The notes under the pieces: generated by a model
The model's database searches: none
Seen by the model: the letters and a program-made list of their open reading frames with translations, nothing else
What the model was told of the DNA's origin: nothing
In this document: positions 1 to 7,880 of the stretch, piece after piece
Layout: every line of letters begins with the position of its first letter
Position numbering within the stretch: position 1 is the stretch's first letter
Assembly (NCBI GenBank): GCA_020073465.1
Contig: JAIQFC010000023.1
Span: forward strand, 26,194-90,193
DNA length: 64,000 nucleotides
Source: Terriglobia bacterium
GTDB taxonomy: Bacteria; Acidobacteriota; Terriglobia; Terriglobales; Acidobacteriaceae
Direction of reading: 5' to 3'
Made by a program: the position numbers and the translations under genes

Positions 1-579
1 CTGGAACTGATCGCCTTTGGGTCCCTCGTTGCCAATAAAGCCGTCTATTCGGCGATCTATTTGAATTTCGCAAAGCACTGGCACGCTGGCCGCTTGCTAA
101 GAGATCTCGCAAAGGTGAATTCCAGCTTTTATCCGAAGCCAATCGTCGAGATCCCATCAAAACAACCAGGTGTCAAGAGTGAGCTTAAGGATCGCGATCC
201 CGACTACTTGATCAAGGCCGACTTTGAAGAGGTCTATGACGAATGCGGTCCACTAATGCACGCTGCGAACCCGTATGGGTCGACAATCGACTACAAGCAC
301 TATCAAAGGAGTTTCCCTATTTGGCGGCAGCAGATTATCAATCTGCTGAACTCGTACCAAATTCAACTGGTAAACAACCCGAATCTCTACCTAGTCCACA
401 TGAGAGAGGATCGAGATGACAAAGTGCACTATTACGCGTTTGAACCCGCGTCAGGCCCCCGGCATAGTTCGGAAGGAGTCAGTGCACATTCTCGAAAATT
501 CCCGCCGCGCCCATGCCGCCGCCCACGCACATGGTCACCATGCCGTAGCGGGCATTGCGCCGCTTCAGTTCGCGGATGA
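1..579 (+). CDS. Hypothetical protein, 5'-truncated by window edge
   Basis: The reading frame is open from base 1, so the start lies outside the window; the first in-window residues read [13 protein letters not shown]. The family is not recognised. It looks like a soluble, charged protein with one hydrophobic stretch at its visible N-terminus, which could be a helix of a helical bundle. Base composition is clearly lower in GC than the genes that follow, which suggests acquired DNA. The last 34 or so codons run antisense through the 3' end of the converging thiolase gene and look arginine/proline-rich and non-native. The authentic C-terminus is therefore probably near base 455-480, and the frame beyond it may reflect a frameshift or rearrangement. 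Confidence 0.45.
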   Translation: MELIAFGSLVANKAVYSAIYLNFAKHWHAGRLLRDLAKVNSSFYPKPIVEIPSKQPGVKSELKDRDPDYLIKADFEEVYDECGPLMHAANPYGSTIDYKHYQRSFPIWRQQIINLLNSYQIQLVNNPNLYLVHMREDRDDKVHYYAFEPASGPRHSSEGVSAHSRKFPPRPCRRPRTWSPCRSGHCAASVRG

Positions 580-1657
580 TGGTTGCGGTCAGCTTTGCTC
601 CGGTGCAGCCCAGGGGATGTCCCAGAGCGATGGCGCCGCCGTTCGGGTTCACTTTTTCCGGATCGAGTCCGGCTTCCTTGATCACCGCCAGCGACTGCGC
701 GGCGAAAGCTTCGTTCAACTCGATCACATCGATGTCGGAGAGCTTGAGCCCCGCCATCTTCAGCGCTTTTGGAATTGCGAACACGGGGCCGAGTCCCATT
801 TCTTCGGGCTTGTATCCGGCGGTCGCGAAGCAGACGTAGCGGGCCAGTGGCTTGATGCCCAGAGCCTTTGCGCGCTCGGCTGACATGACCACGGCAGCAG
901 CTGCGCCGTCGGACATTTGCGAGGAATTGCCGGCGGTCACCGTGCCTTTCACGTGGAAGGCCGGCTTGAGCGAGAGCAACGCTTCGAGGGACGTGTCGGC
1001 GCGCGGGCCTTCATCCACTTTGAAAGTGATTTCGTGCTTTTTTGGTTTTGAGCCATTCGGGGTTGTAAAGCTCACGGTCACTGGGACCGTCTCGTCGTCG
1101 AACTTTCCCGCCTGGATCGCAGCCATCGCCTTCTGATGACTGCGCAGCGAGAACTCGTCGGCCGCTTCGCGCGTGATTCCGAACCGTTGGCCGACCCGCT
1201 CAGCCGTCAGGCCCATCGAGAGATACGCGTCCGGATAGTGATCGACGAGCCAGGGGTTGGGCGAAATTTTGTGGCCACCCATGGGGATCATCGACATGGA
1301 TTCGGTTCCGCCGGCGACGATCACCTCGGCGCCGCCACTCATGATGCGCTCGGCGGCGATGGCGATGGCCTGCAGGCCCGACGAGCAAAAGCGGTTGATG
1401 GTCAACGCCGAGATCTCGACCGGCAGCCCGGCGCGCAGCGACGCGATGCGGGCCACATTCATGCCTTGCTCGGCCTCGGGCATGGCGCAGCCGAGGATGA
1501 CGTCTTCGATATCTTTAGGATCCAGTTGGGGTACCCGCTGCAGCGCGCCCTTGATTGCGACAGCGGCCAGTTCATCGGGACGGGTGGCGCGGAGCGTACC
1601 TTTGAAGGCGCGTCCCACGGGTGTGCGGACGGAAGAAGCAATGATGACTTCACGCAT
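479..1657 (-). CDS. fadA: Acetyl-CoA C-acyltransferase (thiolase)
   Basis: Thiolase of 392 residues, the usual length, catalysing the last thiolytic step of fatty-acid beta-oxidation (or acetoacetyl-CoA condensation). The nucleophilic cysteine lies in RFCSSG at about residue 91. The C-terminal active-site motifs [15 protein letters not shown] and [10 protein letters not shown] are both present. I chose the ATG at 1657 (MREVIIASS) because a GGGAG ribosome site lies just upstream; an in-frame ATG at 1705 would add 16 unlikely residues. The FadN-type multifunctional enzyme on the same strand at 7.9-10.3 kb is the natural partner. The two genes are separated here by an accessory block rather than lying side by side. 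The exact chain-length class cannot be told from sequence. Confidence 0.93.
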   Translation of the reverse strand: MREVIIASSVRTPVGRAFKGTLRATRPDELAAVAIKGALQRVPQLDPKDIEDVILGCAMPEAEQGMNVARIASLRAGLPVEISALTINRFCSSGLQAIAIAAERIMSGGAEVIVAGGTESMSMIPMGGHKISPNPWLVDHYPDAYLSMGLTAERVGQRFGITREAADEFSLRSHQKAMAAIQAGKFDDETVPVTVSFTTPNGSKPKKHEITFKVDEGPRADTSLEALLSLKPAFHVKGTVTAGNSSQMSDGAAAAVVMSAERAKALGIKPLARYVCFATAGYKPEEMGLGPVFAIPKALKMAGLKLSDIDVIELNEAFAAQSLAVIKEAGLDPEKVNPNGGAIALGHPLGCTGAKLTATIIRELKRRNARYGMVTMCVGGGMGAAGIFENVH

Positions 1658-1967
1658 AGAAAACTCCCAGGGTCCATTGTAGATCGACCCAACACGGGTC
1701 TCCACTCATGCTATTCCCTATGGGTGGGGAGTGTTCAAGTCCTCTCCTTTGAAAGCACGGGCGGTCACGCCCGCATGCGGGCTGGATTGACTTTGGAGCC
1801 GTAGCCATAGGACAATTCGCAGCTTGGAACGACCGGGTGCGATCCGCAGCTTCCCCTTTTGAAGATCCCCGGAGTTGGTCGAAACTCCCGGCAGTAGCCT
1901 TCAAACTCGCGGTTGAACTTCGGACTTCTGGTTTCCGTCCCCCAGGAAACCGGTGAAGGGTCAACCT

Positions 1968-3584
1968 ATGAAGATCAGCAAGTTTCGAGAGGAATTGTCC
2001 GCCTGCGACTGGCTGTTCGATCTTTTCGCAACCGGGTACGACTATCTGTTGAACCGGGTCGTTTCCGCCGATGACCAACTCAACCTGACTCTGTTTGAGC
2101 ATGCCGAGGAACTGGGCCGCCGGCGAATCCGGCCGAGACTCGTCACCTACGATGGGGGGATCCCCCCTGAATTGTGGATGTTTCTGGGAAACTCCAGCCA
2201 GGTCCCCGACTGGAAGAATGTTCCAGACACGCAATTGGAGGACGAAGCTTTTCTACGCCGCCTGCTGGCGGTTCTTCGTCTCATCGATGAAGTCGCGGGG
2301 GATTTCAGCTACTTCAGTCACGGATTATCGGCGAGAGAGTGGCAGGGGGTGCAGAGCTTTCTGAAACTGCACCACCACGAGCTGAACCGCGACACCGACA
2401 GAACCGTGATTCTGAAGCCCCTCGCCCTGGAGGCCATGGAGTGGTGGCAAGTGGCGACCCGGCCATCCGGCCCCAAAGTGAGCGATTGGAAGCAACCGGA
2501 GATGCGCGGCCAGTTTCTGGAGCGACTCTTCAAGAACCTGTCGCGGGTCCCGAATTACGGCGAATTGAACAACTGCAATGTCACACATATTGTTGTCCCC
2601 GCCCGGGACGATGCGGAGAAGGGACTACGAGGTCCACTCAAGATCGCGGTGGTGCCGACTATCCACGACGCGAAGGGTGACACAAGCGGCCTGAAGCTCC
2701 TCCCCGGACCGCTGTGCATCGTGCCGGTCGACGGATCGAAATTCGTAGTCCGCGTGGAAGACAAACCTGATTTTGGGCCACTAGTGAAAAGCGTGGAGAA
2801 TTCGCTGCGCACATTATGCCAGCGCGGTACCCATGTCATCGTGTTTCCCGAACTTGTGATTCCGGACCCGGTGCTCGCAAAAATCCAGGAGACTCTGCTC
2901 TCCTTGACCAAGGCGGGCAGCCCGGGTCCTTTTTTGGTTGTGGCGGGGAGTTTTGGCAGACCCGGTCCGCAGCGCGGCGATGACTACAACACGGCCGTAG
3001 TTCTCAACGGACGCGGCACGGTGCTCTTCCGGCAACGCAAGATGCACGCCTACACGATGTATCCTTACGAGCAGCCGAGATATAGCCTTGACAAGCTATT
3101 CGGCGGAAAACCTCGTACCGAGCAGATGCAACTGGCACCTCGGGAACTGGTGGTCTGCGATTCTCCGCAAACCGGGTTCCGCTTCAGCATCTTGATCTGC
3201 GAAGACTTCTGCCAGGCGAAGCCCGGCCCCAACCTGATTGCAGAGATGGGCGGGAACCTCGTCCTGTCTCCGGTGATGGCCGGTAGTCTCACGGAGAAAT
3301 CCGGCTTCTTCAGTTCTGCGAAGTCGCTGGTGGATACGGCGGGAGCGGCGGTGGTCGTCGGCAATTCCTGCGCGCTGCCTTCACAGGAGAACGGTTTTAA
3401 GAAATCAGGTTGCGGGCTGGCGATCATGGGCTCTCCCCTCAAGGATCTTTCCGCCGCCGGCGACCTTCAAGTCAGGGTCGTAAAGCACGTTCCGGGCCAG
3501 GATTTCGTGGAATTCTCCATCCCGAATAAGTTATTAAGTATATTAGTTTCATGCTGTTGTAGATATGCAGTGTTGATAGTATAA
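1968..3584 (+). CDS. Nitrilase-superfamily protein with a novel N-terminal domain
   Basis: About 538 residues. The C-terminal half is a carbon-nitrogen hydrolase fold. All three catalytic residues are visible: Glu295 in VIVFPELVIPD, Lys358 in RQRKMHAY and Cys411 in ILICEDFCQ. Such enzymes cleave or form C-N bonds in amides, nitriles or carbamoyl compounds; the substrate here is unknown. The first roughly 210-230 residues are helix-rich and match no domain I recognise. No YxDD reverse-transcriptase motif is visible, so it is not an RT-nitrilase fusion. ATG 1968 is preferred to GTG 1953 because GAAGGG sits about 7 bases upstream. The last 15 or so residues (LLSILVSCCCRYAVLIV) run into an AT-rich promoter region, so the original 3' end may have been lost. 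Confidence 0.8.
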   Translation: MKISKFREELSACDWLFDLFATGYDYLLNRVVSADDQLNLTLFEHAEELGRRRIRPRLVTYDGGIPPELWMFLGNSSQVPDWKNVPDTQLEDEAFLRRLLAVLRLIDEVAGDFSYFSHGLSAREWQGVQSFLKLHHHELNRDTDRTVILKPLALEAMEWWQVATRPSGPKVSDWKQPEMRGQFLERLFKNLSRVPNYGELNNCNVTHIVVPARDDAEKGLRGPLKIAVVPTIHDAKGDTSGLKLLPGPLCIVPVDGSKFVVRVEDKPDFGPLVKSVENSLRTLCQRGTHVIVFPELVIPDPVLAKIQETLLSLTKAGSPGPFLVVAGSFGRPGPQRGDDYNTAVVLNGRGTVLFRQRKMHAYTMYPYEQPRYSLDKLFGGKPRTEQMQLAPRELVVCDSPQTGFRFSILICEDFCQAKPGPNLIAEMGGNLVLSPVMAGSLTEKSGFFSSAKSLVDTAGAAVVVGNSCALPSQENGFKKSGCGLAIMGSPLKDLSAAGDLQVRVVKHVPGQDFVEFSIPNKLLSILVSCCCRYAVLIV

Positions 3585-3591
3585 AATAGTA

Positions 3592-3620
3592 TTGACACGG
3601 ATATACGTATTCTGTACATT
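3592..3620 (+). promoter_or_regulatory. Sigma-70-type promoter for the tandem winged-helix genes
   Basis: A perfect -35 box TTGACA at 3592-3597 is followed after 17 bases by TACATT at 3615-3620. It lies in a sharply AT-rich stretch (about 3525-3660) unlike the surrounding coding DNA, and 85 bases upstream of the first winged-helix gene. Transcription should start near 3627. Confidence 0.6.
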
Positions 3621-3643
3621 ATGACAGTGTATTAAATACGTAT
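3603..3643. promoter_or_regulatory. Paired ATACGTAT palindromes, candidate operator
   Basis: The perfect 8-bp palindrome ATACGTAT occurs at 3603-3610, inside the promoter spacer, and again at 3636-3643, just past the predicted transcription start. The centres are 33 bp apart, about three helical turns, so both lie on one face of the DNA. Each copy is preceded by a similar TGACA-containing segment, giving an imperfect direct repeat. This is the expected layout for autoregulation by the downstream DNA-binding proteins. That assignment is inferred from position only. Confidence 0.45.
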
Positions 3644-3705
3644 AGTCATCTTGAACCTTAACTCTTGAGTGACGATGAACGGGACAGCATCAGCAGGGAG
3701 TAAGT

Positions 3706-4293
3706 ATGGCAAGTAGCGGCGAGCACATCAACGCCATTTCCGAAGTTTGCGATTGCCTGCGGGCGGGCAGCCTTGAAGAGAGGAGCGGCGAAGAACGGGA
3801 GCAGTTGGGGAATTTGCTGAAGGCCGCACAGCTCCAGCTACTCCACATTTTCACCGAACCGTTCACTGATCGCGTGGAAACATTCCTCTCTTGTGTGCGC
3901 CGGGCTGGATCTGTAGTAGCGGCCACGGCGGGACCGGTTCACACCAATCCCGCGTACTTTCTGGGCCAACTCGATGCCATGGCCGAACTGGCCGACCTGA
4001 CCCGTCAGCAGAAGATTCCTCCCACTGCAGCGAAGGTACTGATCAACCACAGCGATGCGCCGCGAATTGCCGCCATTGTTTTTGAGCACGGCAGCATCGG
4101 TTTGACGCGGCTTGCCGAAAAGCTGGGCAAGCACTCGCAGAACCTGCACAGCATCCTCCGTGACATGCAGGCGGCACAGCTGCTGCGTCGCGATGAACTG
4201 GGGCGCAATGTCCTGTTTTCTCCCACGCCACTGACGCGCGCCGCCATTCAATGGAGTGCAGAAGAGTCTCGCGCGCAAGAAAAAGCGGCTTGA
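3706..4293 (+). CDS. Winged-helix DNA-binding protein, first of a tandem pair
   Basis: 195 residues. The N-terminal two thirds is helical and unassigned. Residues from about 120 onward (AAIVFEHGSIGLTRLAEKL, then a recognition-helix-like QNLHSILRDMQAAQLL and a wing RRDELGRNVLF) form a MarR/ArsR-like winged helix, so it is probably a transcriptional regulator. The next gene is a close paralogue with the same architecture; the wHTH portions are nearly identical, and the N-terminal ends are the most divergent. A strong promoter with two palindromes precedes it, and only 43 bases separate it from the second gene, so the pair is likely co-transcribed. Ligand and regulon are unknown. ATG at 3706 follows a GGGAG ribosome site. 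Confidence 0.72.
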   Translation: MASSGEHINAISEVCDCLRAGSLEERSGEEREQLGNLLKAAQLQLLHIFTEPFTDRVETFLSCVRRAGSVVAATAGPVHTNPAYFLGQLDAMAELADLTRQQKIPPTAAKVLINHSDAPRIAAIVFEHGSIGLTRLAEKLGKHSQNLHSILRDMQAAQLLRRDELGRNVLFSPTPLTRAAIQWSAEESRAQEKAA

Positions 4294-4336
4294 CCGCGGA
4301 ACAGACACAGAAGGGAAATTCGGGCCTGGAGTAGTT

Positions 4337-4990
4337 ATGACACAAACAGCCGAGGTTGCTGAGCAGCAGGAAACTTCCACCGACGCGATTACCATGCTTC
4401 TCGACTGCCTGCGAGCCAGCGGTCTGGAAGGGAAGAGCCATCAGGATCTGGACCGGATTCAGGATTTGCTGAACGCGGCGCAGCTGCAATTGCTCAACAT
4501 TTTCACCGAGCCGCTGGTAGATCGGGTGGAGCCCTTCCTTACTTCCCTGCGCAGGGCAGGATCAATCGTGGCGACTGCCGCGGGACCGCAGGCGCACCAG
4601 GCTCCGGCCTACTATCTGGGTCAATTGGACGCGATGGCGGAACTGGGAGAACTGACCCGCCGACAAAAGATTCCGCAGGCAGCGGCCAGGGTGCTGATCA
4701 ACTTCAGTGATGCTCATCGCATTGCCGCCATTGTTTTTGAGCACGGCAGCATAGGTTTGGCGCGGCTGGCCGACAAGCTGGGCAAGCCTTCTCAGAACCT
4801 GCATGGCATTCTGCGCGAGATGCAGGCCGCCCAGTTGCTGCGTCGCGATGATCTCGGACGGAACGTCCTCTTCTCTCCTACTCCGCTTACCCGGGCTGCG
4901 ATCCATTGGGGAAATGAAGAAGCCTCTTCAGCACCTTCGTCAGCGGCCGCGGCGGTGTCGGGCAGCAGGTCTCAGGCCGGAGCCGATTGA
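4337..4990 (+). CDS. Winged-helix DNA-binding protein, second of a tandem pair
   Basis: 217 residues, homologous along its length to the preceding protein. Shared blocks include NAAQLQLLNIFTEPLVDRVE, AYYLGQLDAMAELGELTRRQ, AAIVFEHGSIGLARLADKLG and LLRRDDLGRNVLFSPTPLTR. It differs by a longer alanine/serine-rich tail. ATG 4337 is used because GGAG lies at good spacing upstream; an in-frame ATG at 4256 would start inside the previous gene and add a basic, non-conserved leader. The pair is a recent or constrained duplication and may act as a heterodimer. That is inference. Confidence 0.72.
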   Translation: MTQTAEVAEQQETSTDAITMLLDCLRASGLEGKSHQDLDRIQDLLNAAQLQLLNIFTEPLVDRVEPFLTSLRRAGSIVATAAGPQAHQAPAYYLGQLDAMAELGELTRRQKIPQAAARVLINFSDAHRIAAIVFEHGSIGLARLADKLGKPSQNLHGILREMQAAQLLRRDDLGRNVLFSPTPLTRAAIHWGNEEASSAPSSAAAAVSGSRSQAGAD

Positions 4991-5040
4991 TGCTGGGCTT
5001 TGGGAACTGATCCACGATCGGTCGTGCGTGCGCGCGAGAT

Positions 5041-5586
5041 TCACTTGGCAGGAGCGTAGAAGTAGTAGTCCGCGGTGTAACTGCTCTTGGCTTCGGCGCC
5101 TTTGTGAGATTCGTCACAGCCATCGGCCGGCGGCTTGCCGCCGTGGGTGTGGACGCGCTGAATTGTCGTCACGCTCGTGAGCACGCCTTTTCCGGAATGA
5201 CTCACAGCGTTGACCAGTAGCCACGGGATCGAATCGGGGTCCAACGAATCTACGTGGGCGGCAGCTTTGCCGGTGACTTCACTGCCATCTTTCAGTTTCC
5301 ATGTAGGGCCGGCGGAATGCTGACCGATCACTTTGTCGTTCCGGTCGTGCAACTCAGCCTCAGGCGCTTTGAGCGTCCAAGTGAACTTGCCGTCAGCGTC
5401 AGCCTGGCAGGCATAGATCTGCGAGCCAGAGGCACGTGCGAACAGGACAACTTCCAAGCCTGCAGGAACCTGAATCGCGTCCGGAACGTCGGGCGCAGTT
5501 TCTTTCTGCGCGTTCGCCAGAGGGAGTCCGAGGAGGGCTGCGATTCCGATGATCGCGGCGGCACAAGCTGACAGCAGCCTTCGCAT
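5041..5586 (-). CDS. Secreted DUF3455-family protein
   Basis: 181 residues with a clear signal peptide (RRLLSACAAAIIGIAALLGLPLANA, cleavage near residue 27). The mature part carries the DUF3455 hallmarks: VPAGLEVVLFARASGSQIYAC near the start, a central GPTWKLKDGSEVTGKA and a closing TADYYFYAPAK. The family is found in soil bacteria and fungi and has no established function. ATG 5586 gives a compact signal peptide; ATG 5607 in the same frame would add seven residues. It stands alone, converging with the winged-helix pair. Confidence 0.8.
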   Translation of the reverse strand: MRRLLSACAAAIIGIAALLGLPLANAQKETAPDVPDAIQVPAGLEVVLFARASGSQIYACQADADGKFTWTLKAPEAELHDRNDKVIGQHSAGPTWKLKDGSEVTGKAAAHVDSLDPDSIPWLLVNAVSHSGKGVLTSVTTIQRVHTHGGKPPADGCDESHKGAEAKSSYTADYYFYAPAK

Positions 5587-5716
5587 GGGGCGATTGTAAC
5601 GCAGCAAGCTTCAAGGATCGGAATCTCCGCCGTTTGAAAACCGTGAAGGGGGCCCGCCCTCAAGGGGATGGACCCCTGCAGCACGGAAGCAAAGGCAGGC
5701 CAGCCCCAACCAGTGC

Positions 5717-6067
5717 TCAGGCGCGCTGCATCTGCGCAGACCTGCCGTACTTCTGAGTGGCGTAGCCGACGATCAATCCGACCATCCCACCGGGTAGCAT
5801 GATCTGGAGATAGTAGCCGTGCTGCAGCACGGCAATGACGAAGGCGAGCGCCAGGCCGACTCCCAGCCCGAACAAGATCCCGAGAGCCAAGGAATGTACC
5901 TTACGCGCGAAGACTCCGATCAGAATGCCGGCGATCACGCCCTTCATGGTCGATCCAAAGACGATTCCGACGATGCCGGCTCTGGCTGCAGGGGTAAACC
6001 ACGCAGTCAGACCGTCGAAGATGCCCAAGATTCCACCCAGAATCAGTCCTAGCAATATTTTGTTCAT
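5717..6067 (-). CDS. Small integral membrane protein
   Basis: 116 residues that are almost entirely hydrophobic, with four probable transmembrane helices separated by short glycine-rich turns and a basic C-terminus (ATQKYGRSAQMQRA). It starts at ATG 6067 behind a good AGGAGA ribosome site 5 bases upstream. Spacing of 76 bases from the next upstream gene (the kinase) on the same strand leaves co-transcription possible. No characterised family was recognised; glycine-zipper-like repeats such as GLILGGILG and GLGVGLALA suggest tight helix packing. Confidence 0.65.
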   Translation of the reverse strand: MNKILLGLILGGILGIFDGLTAWFTPAARAGIVGIVFGSTMKGVIAGILIGVFARKVHSLALGILFGLGVGLALAFVIAVLQHGYYLQIMLPGGMVGLIVGYATQKYGRSAQMQRA

Positions 6068-6143
6068 GTCGTCTCCTGAGGAGCCTTTTCTGGCGCTCTG
6101 GTCCTGCTCCCTGTAGATCTATTACCCGATTTGTGAACTTCCT

Positions 6144-7124
6144 TTAGCGCTTGGCAAAAAGAATAAAGAGACCTCTCATGAACAGGTAAGCCAGAACCAG
6201 GACGATTGCGGTCGCGTGCCGGTGCATGAGCCGGACGCTGCGCTCCAGGACGTTTTCCCGGTAGGCGCTCACCGGCATTTGTTCCAGGTACCTGGAGATG
6301 TCTGCGGCGAGCGCCTCGACGGACTCATATCGCAAGGCGGGATTCGCCGCCATGGCCTTCCCGCAGATTGATCGCAGCGGGCGCGGCAGGGAGCGGAAAG
6401 CATTCTTGGGTGCGGTGTGCGCCAGCGTGAACGCCATCACGGCACCGAGGGAGAAAACGTCCGACCGCGGACTTGCGGCGTCCCCCCTTTCCTGCTCCGG
6501 CGACATGAAGCCAGGAGTTCCGACAACTCCGGTCGCCGGGGGATTGGTGCTGTGCCCAGCCTCCGGGTGAATAGCCAAAGGTGGGGCGGTGGCTGCGCTA
6601 GCGAGTTCGATTCGTTTGGCCAGTCCCCAATCCATGACCAGCACCTCGCCGAAGGGGCCAATCATGGTGTTTCCTGGTTTCAGATCGCGGTGTAAAACGC
6701 CATGGGAGTGGGCGAAGGCCAACGGCTCGGCGATGCGCAGGATCAGCCGAAGGGCCTCAGAAGTCGATCCCAGACGTCGCACATGCTGCTCCAGCGTTTC
6801 TCCCTGCACATACTTCATGCAGCAAAACACACGGCCGTCCGCGAGGGTGCCAGCATCGTGCACGGGGACGATGCCGGGATGTTCGAGGCTCGCCAGTATC
6901 TCGGCCTCTCGCAGCAGTCTCGCAGCGAGGTCATCTTTCCCATCTGCGAGATCCAGAACCTTCAAAGCGACCTGCCGGTGGAGAACGGTGTCTTCCGCCA
7001 GCCAGACGGCAGCCATACCGCCACGGGCTAGAAGCCGCACGGCGCGATAGCGGGTTCCGCTCAAATCGGGGAACCCAAGGTTCGCGCGGAGCTGATCGAC
7101 TACCTGATCAGAGAGCCACTTCAT
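6144..7124 (-). CDS. Membrane-anchored Ser/Thr protein kinase
   Basis: 326 residues: a PknB-type kinase domain followed by one C-terminal transmembrane helix near residues 305-322 and no extracellular sensor domain. The glycine-rich loop is LLARGGMAAVW and the ATP lysine is Lys55 in QVALKVL. The catalytic Asp147 is in LHRDLKPGN and the activation segment ends GTPGFMSPEQ. The metal-binding DFG motif is replaced by DWG, which keeps the aspartate. The start at 7124 overlaps the stop of the sigma factor as ATGA, so the two are translationally coupled. This kinase/ECF pairing is a known arrangement in Acidobacteriota and Planctomycetota; phosphorylation of the sigma factor is the likely link. Confidence 0.9.
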   Translation of the reverse strand: MKWLSDQVVDQLRANLGFPDLSGTRYRAVRLLARGGMAAVWLAEDTVLHRQVALKVLDLADGKDDLAARLLREAEILASLEHPGIVPVHDAGTLADGRVFCCMKYVQGETLEQHVRRLGSTSEALRLILRIAEPLAFAHSHGVLHRDLKPGNTMIGPFGEVLVMDWGLAKRIELASAATAPPLAIHPEAGHSTNPPATGVVGTPGFMSPEQERGDAASPRSDVFSLGAVMAFTLAHTAPKNAFRSLPRPLRSICGKAMAANPALRYESVEALAADISRYLEQMPVSAYRENVLERSVRLMHRHATAIVLVLAYLFMRGLFILFAKR

Positions 7125-7858
7125 TTTGCGGTTGCACCCAGCAGCGCCCGGGCTTCGGCCTGAAACTCTTCTTCGGTTGCGGTCATGTCGCGAAGCTGAT
7201 CGAGAACGCATTGCCTGAAGTCTCGGCGCGCAGAAGATAGGTAGTTGGTTACATCGGAAGGGGAAAGGTGAAACTCCGCAGCCAGTTGCGCGTAGGTCGG
7301 ATGCGAATCCTGGTCTTCTGTTAAGTTGTATCGCTCGAACACGGCCAGGTAGACGAGTTTGCCAGCGACGTCATACTTGCTGCGCAAGCGTTCCAGCGCC
7401 AGAGCAAACAAGCTTCGGAGGCATTCTCGCTCGAAGTACTGCTCGAAGTTGTCCGCACTCGAAAGGGCGGTGTGCGCAAGCTCCCGCTCGGCGGTTTCAA
7501 AATCGAGCTCGACATGGGAGTTGTCGCCGCCTCGCTTCAGGCGATGTGCGTCTCGCGACTGCTTCAGGAACAGCCGGTCGGCGCAGGTGCGCAGGAAAGT
7601 GCGCAGCCGTCCTTTGCCCGAATCGTAGCCGGCGAGAAAGTCTTTTTCGATCAACCGGGCAAAGAATTCCTGCGTCAGATCCTGAGCGTCGGCCGAGTTG
7701 AGTTCCCAGCGCAAGCGGAGGTGTTTGTAGATCGGCTTCCAGTAAGCTGCCGTGATGGTCTCGAGGGCTCTCGATTTCTCGGCCGGGTCATCGCTCTGTA
7801 CCGCGGCAAGGATTGAATGCCGCGTCAGCGGGAACTTGTCGGCGACGACCTCTTCCAT
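7121..7858 (-). CDS. ECF sigma factor of the kinase-linked type
   Basis: 245 residues. Region 2 is recognisable in NSADAQDLTQEFFARLIEKD followed by the basic LRTFLRTCADRLF. Region 4 lies near residues 190-225, with the helix-turn-helix HPTYAQLAAEFHLSPSDVTN and a following RRDF. The protein is longer than ordinary ECF factors and ends in an acidic tail (ATEEEFQAEARALLG), a pattern of sigma factors encoded beside Ser/Thr kinases. No anti-sigma factor is encoded nearby; the coupled kinase gene, overlapping by 4 bases, presumably takes that role. Target promoters cannot be identified here. Confidence 0.85.
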   Translation of the reverse strand: MEEVVADKFPLTRHSILAAVQSDDPAEKSRALETITAAYWKPIYKHLRLRWELNSADAQDLTQEFFARLIEKDFLAGYDSGKGRLRTFLRTCADRLFLKQSRDAHRLKRGGDNSHVELDFETAERELAHTALSSADNFEQYFERECLRSLFALALERLRSKYDVAGKLVYLAVFERYNLTEDQDSHPTYAQLAAEFHLSPSDVTNYLSSARRDFRQCVLDQLRDMTATEEEFQAEARALLGATAK

Positions 7859-7880
7859 CCAGAATACTCCTGAGCTGAAT

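Noticed and set aside
1136..1804. A 222-residue plus-strand frame opposite the thiolase
   Set aside because: It is antisense to a conserved enzyme and arginine/glycine-rich, without a domain.
1968..3584. The nitrilase protein as a DRT1-type reverse transcriptase-nitrilase defence gene
   Set aside because: The N-terminal half shows no YxDD or other reverse-transcriptase motif, and no noncoding RNA or partner gene is visible.
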